Positions 50,233 through 59,083 of a DNA stretch of 64,000 bases are shown here, piece by piece; positions within the stretch are counted from its first letter, which is position 1, and each line of letters starts with the position of its first letter. Position numbers and translations under genes: made by a program. Below the pieces are notes generated by a model. It was not told where the DNA came from, ran no database searches, and was given only the letters and a program-made list of their open reading frames with translations. The DNA lies in the NCBI GenBank assembly GCA_902779395.1, contig CACZBK010000003.1:62001-126000 (forward strand). The letters run 5' to 3'. The DNA is from an uncultured Lachnospiraceae bacterium. GTDB lineage: Bacteria > Bacillota > Clostridia > Lachnospirales > Lachnospiraceae.

Positions 50233-51282
50233 ATGGCGGGAAAATATGTCGCATATGTATCCTGTTATACCCAGGGAAGCAAGGTGGGTATACGTGTTTA
50301 TGATGTGGATATGGAAGCGGGAAAATTCACGGAGAAGGATCAGGTTGAAATAAGCAATTCTTCATATGTGACCATATCACATAACCGTAAAGTACTTTAT
50401 TCGATCACAGATCAGGGCGTGGAAGCCTACCGTATCAACAAAGACGGTACCCTCGATACAATATCGGTCGCATCTATAAACGGGATGAGAGGCTGTTATC
50501 TCTCAACCGATTACAAGGACAGGTTTCTTTTTGTGGCAGGTTATCATGACGGAAAGATCACTGTTTTAAGACTCAATGAAGACGGCAGCATAGGTGAGAT
50601 AACCGATGAGATATACCACAAAGGTATGGGCTCGGTAGCTGACAAGAATTTCCGCCCCCATGTAAACTGTGTGAAGATGACCCGGGATAACAAGTACCTT
50701 CTGGCTGCGGATCTTGGGCTTGACCATACCAAGGTTTATCAGCTTAATCATGATACCGGAAAGCTTAAGATGGTTGATATCATACATGCAGAGCAGTATT
50801 CGGGACCCAGGCACATAAAGATATCAAAGGACGGAAAGTTCATTTATATCATTCACGAGGCCAGTAATGCCATTTCAGTATATCGTTATTATGAGATAGG
50901 TGATAATCCCGAGTTTGAAAAAATACAGTCGGTACCCACCTTAAACGATTATCATGCCGGAAACTCAGCGGCTTCGGCACTTAACCTGTCAAATGATTTT
51001 AAGTATCTGGTATGTTCGAGTGCCGGCGATAACAGTGTGAGCATATTCAGTATCGACCAGAAGGAAGGGCTTTTAAGCAAGCTGCTTACCCTGCCGATCA
51101 GCGGGGATTATCCGAAGGATGCAGCATTGTTTCCGGATAACAGGCATCTGGTATCGTTAAATCATGAGAACAATACCATGACATTCTTTGCGGTGGATCT
51201 TGAAAAGAAAACACTTGTGATGAACACTAAGGAGATAAAAATACAGCAGCCCAACTGTGTCGTGTTCCACAAGCTGGGCTGA
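50233..51282 (+). CDS. Beta-propeller lactonase (6-phosphogluconolactonase family)
   Basis: A 349-residue seven-bladed propeller protein of the lactonase family. Blades repeat a pattern of about 45 residues, with G-P-R-H-I-K near 196-201 and H-x-N-C near 154-157 as conserved sites. Known members hydrolyse 6-phosphogluconolactone or other sugar lactones in the cytoplasm. No signal peptide. It follows citrate synthase with an SD GAGGTAG inside the previous stop. No glucose-6-phosphate dehydrogenase is seen here, so the substrate remains open. Confidence 0.85.
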   Translation: MAGKYVAYVSCYTQGSKVGIRVYDVDMEAGKFTEKDQVEISNSSYVTISHNRKVLYSITDQGVEAYRINKDGTLDTISVASINGMRGCYLSTDYKDRFLFVAGYHDGKITVLRLNEDGSIGEITDEIYHKGMGSVADKNFRPHVNCVKMTRDNKYLLAADLGLDHTKVYQLNHDTGKLKMVDIIHAEQYSGPRHIKISKDGKFIYIIHEASNAISVYRYYEIGDNPEFEKIQSVPTLNDYHAGNSAASALNLSNDFKYLVCSSAGDNSVSIFSIDQKEGLLSKLLTLPISGDYPKDAALFPDNRHLVSLNHENNTMTFFAVDLEKKTLVMNTKEIKIQQPNCVVFHKLG

Positions 51283-51300
51283 CATTCTGTTTATTTGGTC

Positions 51301-51330
51301 TGTCATTCTGAGCGGAGCGAAGAATCTTCA
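51301..51330. repeat. GTCATTCTGAG dispersed repeat, copy B
   Basis: TGTCATTCTGAGCGGAGCGA continuing AGAATCTTCA closely matches the right arm of copy A (47070-47097). It lies between the convergent lactonase and aroC genes. Confidence 0.6.
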
Positions 51331-51344
51331 GGGCTTGTATTTTA

Positions 51345-52436
51345 TCATAACCTTGAATTCCGGTTCTGCAGTAAAAGATCCAGCACGGTAATGGCGCACA
51401 TCGATTCAACGACCACTACAGCTCTGGGGACTACCACGGGATCGTGGCGGCCCTTTATGGTGAGGCTTACGTCCTCACCTTTTTCATTTACGGTATCCTG
51501 TGGCTGATAGATGGAAGGAGTGGGTTTAAAGTATGCGCGGGCTATAATGGGAGCGCCTGTAGACATGCCGCCCAGTATACCGCCGGCGTGGTTGGTATCG
51601 AAACTGACGCTGCCTTCCCTCATATGCATCTTATCGTTGTTCTCGCTTCCCTTTGCTGCAGCGGCTTTTATGCCGTCGCCTATCTCCACAGCCTTAACTG
51701 CACCTATGGAGAATAGAGCGTGCCCCAGCATTGCATCAAGCTTATCAAAAACAGGCTCACCTATACCGGCAGGAACTCCTTCTATGCGGCATTCAACTAT
51801 ACCGCCTAAAGAGTCGCATTCTGCCCTGGCATTTTCCACGGCCCTGAGTGCTTCGGCTGCCATAGCCTCATCGGGCATGCAGGCTGCATTACTGCAGGAA
51901 GAAGCTATCCGATCAAGGCTTAAGCTGTCCGCAAAGCCCTCACTAAGCTTTACCGGACCGATGGCAGTGGTGTAAGCTCTAAGCTTAATGCCGTATTCTT
52001 TCAGTATGAGAGCAGCTACAGCACCTGCGGCTACCCTTGCAGCTGTTTCCCTGCCGGAACTGCGTCCGCCCCCGCGGTAATCCCTGTGGCCATACTTGGA
52101 ATAAAAACCATAGTCGGCATGTCCCGGGCGGAAAGTATCAGCCAGATTGCCGTAATCCTTTGATATCTGCGAAGTGTTTTCTATCATAAGTGAGATGGGA
52201 GTACCGGTAGTTTTTCCTTCAAAAACGCCGGATAAGATCTTTACCTTATCAGCCTCGCTCCTTGCCGTAGTCATGGCTGAGGTGCCGGGTTTGCGGCGGT
52301 CAAGGTAGGGCTGGATAAGCTCTTCATTAAGTGTAAGACCGGCCGGACAGCCGTCTATAACGCAGCCCAGTGCCGGGCCGTGTGATTCACCCCAGGTGCT
52401 CACTCTGTATAATGTTCCGAAAGTTGAACCTGCCAT
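51345..52436 (-). CDS. aroC: Chorismate synthase
   Basis: Converts EPSP to chorismate with reduced FMN, the last shared step of aromatic amino acid synthesis. 363 residues from the ATG at 52436, after TGAGGAG. Signatures are G-E-S-H-G-P-A-L-G near 12-20, the R-P-G-H-A-D motif near 101-106, Y-R-G-G-G-R-S-S-G-R-E-T near 119-130, and H-A-G-G-I-L-G-G near 283-290. The C-terminal half carries V-V-P-R-A-V-V-V-V-E. Coupled downstream of a small membrane protein gene (eleven bases). No other shikimate gene in the window. Confidence 0.96.
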   Translation of the reverse strand: MAGSTFGTLYRVSTWGESHGPALGCVIDGCPAGLTLNEELIQPYLDRRKPGTSAMTTARSEADKVKILSGVFEGKTTGTPISLMIENTSQISKDYGNLADTFRPGHADYGFYSKYGHRDYRGGGRSSGRETAARVAAGAVAALILKEYGIKLRAYTTAIGPVKLSEGFADSLSLDRIASSCSNAACMPDEAMAAEALRAVENARAECDSLGGIVECRIEGVPAGIGEPVFDKLDAMLGHALFSIGAVKAVEIGDGIKAAAAKGSENNDKMHMREGSVSFDTNHAGGILGGMSTGAPIIARAYFKPTPSIYQPQDTVNEKGEDVSLTIKGRHDPVVVPRAVVVVESMCAITVLDLLLQNRNSRL

Positions 52437-52447
52437 ATATTTTCTCC

Positions 52448-52870
52448 TCAGGCGAGTTTTTTGAATTCGTGGATATACATTTCCTTGTCGTATTTCATCT
52501 GACAGGGGATCATATCAAGGGCTTTATAGCCTTTTGCTTTAAGCTCATCTGAAGACATTTTTGCGGTCTGGTCATAAAACTCATCGCGAGGCTGGTTATA
52601 AAAGATGAGATGAAGTTTTACCTTGCCTTCGTTATCATCTATGGCAGCTGCTATCCCGCGGGTAGTGAACATAACGCCCTTATTATCCATAGGCTGATAT
52701 GGCTCACTCTTTAAGGCCTCCTTCATCTCATCGGGGATTGCAGCAAGCATTGCCTCAAGATTGGCATTGTCTTTTTTTGAAATCCTGAATGCAACGATAC
52801 AAAAGATACCTATGACCACCAGTGCGACCAGGATACCCGGGATCATATCCCCTAAACTCATGTTCCACAT
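52448..52870 (-). CDS. Hypothetical single-span membrane protein
   Basis: A 140-residue protein with one hydrophobic segment at about 12-31, close to the N-terminus. A hydrophilic domain follows that is mixed Lys, Asp and Met rich, with a central strand-like K-V-K-L-H-L-I-F-Y. GGAGG lies ten bases before the ATG. It precedes aroC by eleven bases on the same strand. Nothing in the sequence indicates a catalytic function; family unknown to me. A small anchored cytoplasmic or surface domain is the only inference. Confidence 0.7.
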   Translation of the reverse strand: MWNMSLGDMIPGILVALVVIGIFCIVAFRISKKDNANLEAMLAAIPDEMKEALKSEPYQPMDNKGVMFTTRGIAAAIDDNEGKVKLHLIFYNQPRDEFYDQTAKMSSDELKAKGYKALDMIPCQMKYDKEMYIHEFKKLA

Positions 52871-52966
52871 AATATTATTTCCTCCCTAAAATAAAAAATC
52901 CTGATTATCCTATCACTTATAAGGAGGATAGTCAATCGGAAGGAAGAGCAGGGATGTATAAATCCC

Positions 52967-52999
52967 AAAAGAGGCCGATTATACCAATCAGCCTCTTTT
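52967..52999. terminator. Bidirectional terminator between 53-kb secreted protein and the membrane protein gene
   Basis: AAAAGAGGCCGATT (52967-52980) pairs with AATCAGCCTCTTTT (52986-52999) with one C-A mismatch and a five-base loop. It lies just past the stop of the 53032-54102 gene on the minus strand. Confidence 0.8.
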
Positions 53000-53031
53000 G
53001 CAAAATGTCATATTTTATAAAACAACAGTTT

Positions 53032-54102
53032 TTACATTGAAGCACCGAATGTAACCTTTACAGGTGATCCGGTAAAATTTCTTCCCTTAGGGGTGATAAG
53101 ATAAGTTCTTGCTTCGCCTTTAACTTTCTCAATTGTAAAATCCTTTTTAGAAAGTTTGGTCCATTTTTTCCAATAATCTTTTGAACTTTTATAAGCAGGC
53201 TGATCTACATCAAGCCTTGCACGTAATTCCCTGAAGCTTTTAAAGGTTAAAAAAATCCACCCACTGTAATTTCCAATAGCAGTCATATTATTTGTAGCCC
53301 ATAAATAATCAGCATTTATTTGCAGTATAGAGAAAGGAAGATGCTGTTTTTTAGCAACCTTATTAAACTGCTTAACAGCCTTCTTTAACTTGGAAAGAGA
53401 CTTTCCCTTTATACCTAATTTTTTAGCGACCTTACTGTTTACAGATGCTTTTACGGTGATATACGAATCCTCAGTACAATCTTTATTCTTTTTCGCAGAA
53501 TACTTTAAGGTAATAATGTCATCGCTGTATACGCCTTTTGTTGTAAATTTCTCTGCCAAATCGTATATCTGGAATTTTTTTGTCATTGTAGGGTAAAGCT
53601 CGTCAGCTTTTATCTTTCTACCGCGATAACTTATTATATTATAATAACTAATTTCTGCTGATAAATTATAATCAACACCATCAATATTGATCGTGCCTGC
53701 ATCAATAAGAGCGGCTTGATATTGACCTACACCGATATGATCATTGATGGGAGTTGAAGCGCCAACAATCTCGTTGTAGTTTGTTTCAAGATTGATAGAG
53801 GGATCATTAAAAGCCTCAACATTGGAGAAATTATAATCTACTAATTCTGCAGTGCCAAATTCCTCGAGCTCGCCTTCGACGGGAATGCTGTCTGTTATAT
53901 CATTGTCAACTTCAGCCTCAACAGCTTCTGTTTCAACGCTTTCATCCTCTGCAGTCTCTTCAGCAGCTTCTTCAGCGCTCTCCTCAACAACAGTTTCGTT
54001 TTCGCTTACTGCCACATCAGCGTCGTCAGCTGCGACTACTGGCAGTACTTGTCCTGCAAGCATTGTGAAAGATAAAATACCTGCTAACAGTTTTTTCTTC
54101 AT
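53032..54102 (-). CDS. Secreted hypothetical protein, AT-rich
   Basis: A 356-residue protein with a signal peptide (basic K-K-K, hydrophobic run, cleavage near A-A-D at about 25). Residues 28-85 are a Glu/Asp/Ala/Val-rich, low-complexity acidic stalk. The rest is a strand-rich domain with many Lys and Tyr, ending in a basic K-V-T-F-G-A-S-M. No recognised domain. The DNA is clearly poorer in G+C than its neighbours (sampled 60-base lines give 30-35 percent), a hint of foreign origin or of a special codon use. GGAGG precedes the ATG by nine bases. Confidence 0.75.
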   Translation of the reverse strand: MKKKLLAGILSFTMLAGQVLPVVAADDADVAVSENETVVEESAEEAAEETAEDESVETEAVEAEVDNDITDSIPVEGELEEFGTAELVDYNFSNVEAFNDPSINLETNYNEIVGASTPINDHIGVGQYQAALIDAGTINIDGVDYNLSAEISYYNIISYRGRKIKADELYPTMTKKFQIYDLAEKFTTKGVYSDDIITLKYSAKKNKDCTEDSYITVKASVNSKVAKKLGIKGKSLSKLKKAVKQFNKVAKKQHLPFSILQINADYLWATNNMTAIGNYSGWIFLTFKSFRELRARLDVDQPAYKSSKDYWKKWTKLSKKDFTIEKVKGEARTYLITPKGRNFTGSPVKVTFGASM

Positions 54103-54162
54103 TAGTTGTATCCTCCATTATTTTTTTTCGGGAACTTAGTTCCTTGCCATTAAACCGATAAA

Positions 54163-54192
54163 ATGATAGCATGAATTATGTACACATTTCAA
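54163..54192 (-). promoter_or_regulatory. Putative promoter of the AT-rich secreted gene
   Basis: On the minus strand TTGAAA (54192-54187), 18 bases, TATCAT (54168-54163). The leader contains a small GGAAC...GTTCC hairpin and A8 before the SD. Confidence 0.55.
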
Positions 54193-54242
54193 TCTGTATT
54201 TTGACGGAAATACCCACGTTTTTTCCTGCTTCTGATGTGATA

Positions 54243-54271
54243 TTGACGATAAACAGGCTGTTTAATATAAT
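54243..54271 (+). promoter_or_regulatory. Promoter of the lipoprotein gene
   Basis: TTGACG (54243-54248), 17 bases, TATAAT (54266-54271). A CCCTTTAGGG hairpin lies in the short leader before the SD GAGGAGG. Confidence 0.75.
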
Positions 54272-54317
54272 GAAGCGTTGTAAGCAGGCCCTTTAGGGAA
54301 AAGAGGAGGAGATTGTT

Positions 54318-55691
54318 ATGAAGAAGGTAAGCCTGATCGCTGCAGCGGTATTGAGCCTGGCTATGCTGGCCGGATGTACGGATGACAGCGGCTCAAGCCG
54401 GGGAGGCTATGATGAAAACACGGCTGACACAAAAGATGAGGTGAAGGATCCTACCCCGACAGAGGCAGAACCTGAGCCGGTAAGCGTGGAAGTTACTCCC
54501 ACACCCACACCGGAAGCGGAGTCTGAATTTACGAAAGCATATCATGCTTCAAAGGAAGAGATAGCAGGTTATCTGGACGGAACATGGCTTTTGCATGAGG
54601 GTGACAATAAGATACAGCCGGTGGATCTTCTGAACGATACGCTTACTTTTGATGCATCTGATATGAGCGCAACTTATCATATGGCTTATGCTGCAGAAGA
54701 GGCATATTACAGCTTCGAACTGTTATCCCCGTATGATGCCGTACCACAGCAGTACTGTATGCTGCGCTTTACCGGAAAGGGATCGACCGACGGTTTTCCG
54801 TTCAATAATAATGGAGGAAGTATTGACTATCTGATAATGCTGGCTAATGATGAAGGCTGTGACAGACTCTTTATCCAGGAGATGGGAAACGGGATATCCG
54901 AGCTTGGACACAGCATCATGGGAGAAGACCGCCAGGTAAGTTTCGGGTGCTGGTTATTTGAAAGGGACTGGGAAGAAAGCCCGAAGATGGGAGAGCGCGG
55001 CTTTAATATGGGAGGTGTTAAAAGACCCAATGACAGTTTCTTTGCACTGCAGTTCTCCGAATACGGTGACAGCTGCACGCTGCAGGAAGTGGTGCCGGTA
55101 TTTGAAGAGTTTGATCTGGAAGGCAGTATTACGGCAAGGGCAGCAGGCTATGCATTTTGTGATAACGGATATCCGTTCAATGCAGTAGTATACGAATATG
55201 CGGACATGGAGCAGTGGGCGCATTCCGGATGCTATTCGCCCGGGCTGGTTGAGGTATATACTAACGGTGACGGTGAGATAAGCAATATCATACATTATCC
55301 CTACTATGCGTACGGTTATTTTAATCAGGTGGCCACCGGGGCGCCGGATGTATCCAGGGATCCCGCGGTATACGGGGATATGGATAAGGAATTCCTGGGC
55401 AGCTGGATAAGTAAGGATGACGGGATAAGTACTCTGGATATATCTCAGGCCGATCCCCAGACGGGCGGGTATCATCTGGTGTTTGAAGTATACCGGCTCT
55501 GCGGGATAGAGGCTTATGCCAATATAGATATGAGTGGCGATAAGTTAAGCATAAACCAGGGTTATGTTAATGATATACAGCGCATCAGCGCCACTCTTGA
55601 GCGTAAGGGTGGTGAACTCATAGTTACCGTTACCGAGTCCGAGTTTGAATATCTGCCGGTGGGAACGGTCATGGCATATACAGCGCAGTAA
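54318..55691 (+). CDS. Lipoprotein of unknown function
   Basis: A 457-residue protein with a lipoprotein signal: hydrophobic run then L-A-G-C, Cys20 as the lipid site. Residues 25-75 are a Pro/Thr/Glu-rich linker. Two or more strand-rich domains follow, with repeated Gly, Asp and Tyr and several Cys residues (about 130-260) that could form disulfides, then a C-terminal domain with L-D-I-S-Q-A and repeated strands. It is exported to the outer membrane face. No family match that I can name. Own promoter; followed convergently by a small membrane protein gene. Confidence 0.75.
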   Translation: MKKVSLIAAAVLSLAMLAGCTDDSGSSRGGYDENTADTKDEVKDPTPTEAEPEPVSVEVTPTPTPEAESEFTKAYHASKEEIAGYLDGTWLLHEGDNKIQPVDLLNDTLTFDASDMSATYHMAYAAEEAYYSFELLSPYDAVPQQYCMLRFTGKGSTDGFPFNNNGGSIDYLIMLANDEGCDRLFIQEMGNGISELGHSIMGEDRQVSFGCWLFERDWEESPKMGERGFNMGGVKRPNDSFFALQFSEYGDSCTLQEVVPVFEEFDLEGSITARAAGYAFCDNGYPFNAVVYEYADMEQWAHSGCYSPGLVEVYTNGDGEISNIIHYPYYAYGYFNQVATGAPDVSRDPAVYGDMDKEFLGSWISKDDGISTLDISQADPQTGGYHLVFEVYRLCGIEAYANIDMSGDKLSINQGYVNDIQRISATLERKGGELIVTVTESEFEYLPVGTVMAYTAQ

Positions 55692-55706
55692 GTTTTTAAT
55701 GATAAG

Positions 55707-56042
55707 TCACAGCGGACGGAGCTTTTGGGATCTTCCCTGAAGCTCCGTTTCTGCTTTTTCAATTACAAAGCTGCTGCAGCTGCCGCACAGAAGCTGATCG
55801 TCGCCTATCGGTTTCTCGCGTTTTTTCATGATGATTATCATCAGGTTGAAAGTATAAGCGATGCAGAGCGACATAAGTGCGTTTGCGGCGACCTTTGTTA
55901 CGGGAGAGCTTTCTTCTTCTGCTTCGGCCGCAGCCTCTGTCCCGAAGGGGACAGCTCCGGTTTTTATTTCGGTATCTATCAGCAGATAGAGCATCAGAAA
56001 ACTCAGTACGGATATCAGTAAATAGATCTTAATCCCACGCAT
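55707..56042 (-). CDS. Small two-span membrane protein with C-terminal Cys pair
   Basis: A 111-residue protein starting at the ATG at 56042, eight bases after GGAGG (56051-56055 on the minus strand). Two hydrophobic segments at about 5-20 and 57-75 flank an acidic Glu-Ala-rich loop. C-G-S-C sits near residue 86-89. The start lies fourteen bases inside the end of the upstream zinc-ribbon gene, so the two are coupled. Family unknown. The Cys pair echoes the zinc ribbons of its partner. Confidence 0.6.
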   Translation of the reverse strand: MRGIKIYLLISVLSFLMLYLLIDTEIKTGAVPFGTEAAAEAEEESSPVTKVAANALMSLCIAYTFNLMIIIMKKREKPIGDDQLLCGSCSSFVIEKAETELQGRSQKLRPL

Positions 56043-57660
56043 CGTCATTTCCTCCTTTTCGATCAAGCTGTTTTAACGGACGTGTTGTCAGGATGTTGTA
56101 TTGTGAAAGTACTGTATGCTGAGCCATCAGATTTCCTGCCATCTGGCATGAGAATATGGCGTAATATGCAAAGGTGCTGCCTGCATGCTTTATACCTGTT
56201 ATGTATCCCAGAATGGATGACAGCAGTATAAGGAATAAAGAACCTGACAGCACCCATCTGCTCTTTCCGGCCATATGAAATACCTGGCTTATGCACCACA
56301 TTGTAGTGATGGAAAGGATAACTGTCATGAAACCTGACAGGACCAGTGCATTCAGCATCTCAAGAGTGGCAAGTGATTTTAAAAACAGCGGCAGGGCTAT
56401 GGCGGCACCTGTGATCGCTATCCACAGCCTGCCTTCACTGCCCTTTTTCTTCCATTCCTCGTCAGCCTCCATTTTAAGGATATACTTATAATCCAGACGG
56501 TTATGCTTGCTGAGATAGCCTTTATCATAGACGCGGTATTTGCGTATGAAGACTTCCTTTGTCATGTAGTAGAGCATGAAGACGGAGGACAATGAAAATA
56601 TATCTCCGGTCACCATCATGGCATTAAGCGATATTGAAGGCAACAGGCACATCAGTATGAATATGGGGATGGATATAAGCAGCCCCGAAAGGATAAATTT
56701 CTTTTTATCCACGGGCATGTCGCTTACTATACGGCCGGTCTGGCCGTTTACCACCGCATAGGCTACTCTGTCGTTCTTCCTGTACGATAAGAACCAGACG
56801 GGAAAGAAGGCGGTATAAGGCATATGCGAGCTGGCATCCAGGCTTTTTGTGAATCGATCTATCTGGGATCCGTCAAAATGCAATGAAGGAAAATACTTTT
56901 GCAGGTGGACGGAGCGGAAGGCGTTTTCCTTGCAGATGTAAAGTGCATTGTCTACGTAGACCGTATCAGCCAGGTCGGGCATATCCGCATAAAATCCGCT
57001 CAGATAGGAAGGATTGAATTCAACCAGCGAGTTATAGTCAAAGGGAGCCAGCCTTTCGCTGTAGTGATCCTCAAAGGAAGAGGAAGCATCATAGAAGACG
57101 CCTTTGTATTCTGTTGTGAGCCAGCCCCTGCATTTATATTTATCAATGTCGATATATAAGCCGTTACGGGTCTGCTTTTCACCGTCGAGCGAGATAAAGC
57201 CGCTTACTTCGACATCGTACCCCCAGTAAGTCATGTATATTCCGCGGAAGCGGTCAAGATATTCCGGATCTTTAAGTTCCTTAGGGGTGAAGAAGGAATT
57301 CTTTATATGGTTAAGGTATTTCTGCTTGCAGGCAGCTTTGTCGATCTTAAAGGGAGCGATAAAGCGCGGGTACCGCATCTTTGACATGCGGGAAGAAAGC
57401 ATCACGTTAGATCCGCAATAACTGCAGAAGCCGTTTACGGACTCATCGGTCGAATAGATGCTCCCGCCGCACTGAGGGCAGCTGTATAATATGATATCCA
57501 TTTCCGAAGCGCTGCCGGCAGCGTATTTTTCTTCATCTGCGGATACGCCTGAGGAAGCAAGTTCCCCGGGGGCGTGTGATACTCCGCAATAGGGGCATAA
57601 AAGCTTCTGGGTGGTGATATCAAAATGTAATTCGGCTCCGCATTCAGGACATGCTGTCAA
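56029..57660 (-). CDS. Zinc-ribbon membrane protein
   Basis: A 543-residue protein starting at TTG (57660), eight bases after GGAGG; an upstream ATG in frame lacks a good SD. Two zinc ribbons open it: C-P-E-C-G ... C-P-Y-C-G (about 4-24) and C-P-Q-C-G ... C-S-Y-C-G (about 56-77). Then comes a large cytoplasmic domain with K-M-R-Y-P-R-F-I-A-P-F and Y-M-T-Y-W-G-Y, and six or so membrane segments in the C-terminal 220 residues. This TFIIB-type zinc-ribbon arrangement is known in clostridial proteins of unknown function. It overlaps the next gene by 14 bases. Confidence 0.75.
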   Translation of the reverse strand: MTACPECGAELHFDITTQKLLCPYCGVSHAPGELASSGVSADEEKYAAGSASEMDIILYSCPQCGGSIYSTDESVNGFCSYCGSNVMLSSRMSKMRYPRFIAPFKIDKAACKQKYLNHIKNSFFTPKELKDPEYLDRFRGIYMTYWGYDVEVSGFISLDGEKQTRNGLYIDIDKYKCRGWLTTEYKGVFYDASSSFEDHYSERLAPFDYNSLVEFNPSYLSGFYADMPDLADTVYVDNALYICKENAFRSVHLQKYFPSLHFDGSQIDRFTKSLDASSHMPYTAFFPVWFLSYRKNDRVAYAVVNGQTGRIVSDMPVDKKKFILSGLLISIPIFILMCLLPSISLNAMMVTGDIFSLSSVFMLYYMTKEVFIRKYRVYDKGYLSKHNRLDYKYILKMEADEEWKKKGSEGRLWIAITGAAIALPLFLKSLATLEMLNALVLSGFMTVILSITTMWCISQVFHMAGKSRWVLSGSLFLILLSSILGYITGIKHAGSTFAYYAIFSCQMAGNLMAQHTVLSQYNILTTRPLKQLDRKGGNDDAWD

Positions 57661-57741
57661 AATAAATACCTCCAAAAAAATCCGATCGTGCATATTATAT
57701 ATTAAGTATGCTCCGTTTACTATCATGTTCCGGTTGCTTTT

Positions 57742-57769
57742 TTGATAATCAGCAGAGACAGCGTAGATT
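57742..57769 (+). promoter_or_regulatory. Possible tgt promoter
   Basis: TTGATA (57742-57747), 16 bases, TAGATT (57764-57769). Weak -10, but the position would put the long hairpin at 57792-57847 in the mRNA leader. Confidence 0.4.
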
Positions 57770-57791
57770 TACGAAGCTGTTTGTGATATGC

Positions 57792-57847
57792 TTATGATGC
57801 TTGAATTGCGGTAGTGCGAAGCACAAAGCGATCCGTAAGCATCATAA
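57792..57847 (+). other. Long hairpin in the tgt leader
   Basis: TTATGATGCTT (57792-57802) pairs with AAGCATCATAA (57837-57847); inside, ATTGC (57805-57809) pairs with GCGAT (57828-57832) with one wobble, and GTGC-GAA-GCAC (57814-57824) forms the tip. It ends about ten bases before the SD of tgt. It could be a leader RNA or a palindromic repeat element. Confidence 0.6.
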
Positions 57848-57868
57848 AGTGATTTCGGAAGGATTGAT

Positions 57869-59008
57869 ATGGAGAAAATGAGATATCAGGTCCTCTCAAC
57901 AGAGGGCAGGGCGAAACGTGCAGTCATGGAAACTGTACATGGTACTATACAGACGCCTGTATTTATGAATGTAGGCACTGTCGGCGCCATAAAGGGTGCG
58001 GTTTCCACAGAGGATCTTGAGCGCATAGGCACTCAGGTGGAGCTGTCCAATACCTATCATCTGCATGTGCGGCCCGGAGATGAAGTGGTCAAAGCAATGG
58101 GCGGGCTGCATAAGTTTATGAGCTGGGAACGTCCGATACTTACAGACTCCGGCGGGTTTCAGGTGTTTTCTCTTGCAGGTTTGAGAAAAATAAAGGAAGA
58201 AGGTGTTACCTTCCAGTCGCATATAGACGGACATAAGATATTCATGGGACCGGAGGAGAGCATGCAGATCCAGTCCAATCTGGGATCTACGATAGCGATG
58301 GCTTTTGATGAGTGCCCTCCGGCGCTTGCGGAGCGTGCTTATGTGCAGCCGTCGGTGGACAGGACGACCAGATGGCTTGAGCGCTGTATCACAAAAATGA
58401 AAGAACTTAATGCACGTGAGGATACGGTCAATCCCGATCAGCTGCTTTTCGGGATAAATCAGGGAGCCGTATTTGCCGACATACGTATTGAGCATGCAAA
58501 GCGTATCACGGAGCTTGATCTGCCTGGCTATGCAATAGGAGGTCTTGCAGTGGGAGAGAGTCATGAACAGATGTATTACATACTTGATGAGACCGTGCCT
58601 TATCTTCCAAAGGATAAACCTGTGTACCTGATGGGAGTGGGAACACCCGCAAACATACTCGAAGCGGTAGATCGCGGCGTGGATTTCTTTGACTGCGTAT
58701 ATCCGACCAGAAACGGCAGACATGCGCATATGTATACGGGACACGGAAAGATAAATCTGATGAATGCACAGTATGAGAGGGATGACAGGCCGATAGAAGA
58801 AGGGTGTAAGTGTCCGGCGTGTCAGAGGTATTCGCGCGCCTATATCAGACATCTGCTGAAAGCAAAGGAAATGCTGGGCATGCGTCTGGGCGTACTCCAT
58901 AATCTGTATTTTTATAATCATCTTATGGAAGAGATACGGGATGCGCTTGATCAGGGCCGCTTTGCGGCATATAAAAAAGAAAAGCTCGCTGCTATGCAGG
59001 GGGATTAA
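57869..59008 (+). CDS. tgt: Queuine tRNA-ribosyltransferase
   Basis: Exchanges guanine 34 for preQ1 in tRNAs with GUN anticodons. 379 residues. V-F-M-N-V-G-T-V-G near 31-39, L-T-D-S-G-G-F-Q-V-F-S near 91-101 with the first Asp, F-G-I-N-Q-G near 193-198, G-G-L-A-V-G-E near 223-229, and the zinc site C-P-A-C-Q-R-Y near 315-321 with C-K just before it are all present. A GGAAGGA SD precedes the ATG, with a long hairpin above it. tgt followed by yajC is a common pairing in bacteria. Confidence 0.97.
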   Translation: MEKMRYQVLSTEGRAKRAVMETVHGTIQTPVFMNVGTVGAIKGAVSTEDLERIGTQVELSNTYHLHVRPGDEVVKAMGGLHKFMSWERPILTDSGGFQVFSLAGLRKIKEEGVTFQSHIDGHKIFMGPEESMQIQSNLGSTIAMAFDECPPALAERAYVQPSVDRTTRWLERCITKMKELNAREDTVNPDQLLFGINQGAVFADIRIEHAKRITELDLPGYAIGGLAVGESHEQMYYILDETVPYLPKDKPVYLMGVGTPANILEAVDRGVDFFDCVYPTRNGRHAHMYTGHGKINLMNAQYERDDRPIEEGCKCPACQRYSRAYIRHLLKAKEMLGMRLGVLHNLYFYNHLMEEIRDALDQGRFAAYKKEKLAAMQGD

Positions 59009-59016
59009 AATTCCTC

Positions 59017-59045
59017 TTGCGGCAGGGCTTTATTTTGTGTAAAAT
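59017..59045 (+). promoter_or_regulatory. Putative yajC promoter
   Basis: TTGCGG (59017-59022), 17 bases, TAAAAT (59040-59045), within the short gap after tgt. Confidence 0.55.
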
Positions 59046-59083
59046 TAGGAACAGTGTTTTAAATTCAAAACAGGGAGGACCAT

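Noticed and set aside
57792..57847. preQ1 riboswitch upstream of tgt
   Set aside because: The element is a long simple hairpin; the short stem-loop with an A-rich tail pseudoknot expected for preQ1 classes is not present.
57869..58921. Long minus-strand frame of 341 codons opposite tgt
   Set aside because: Antisense shadow of the well-supported tgt gene, with no SD and His/Arg-rich composition.
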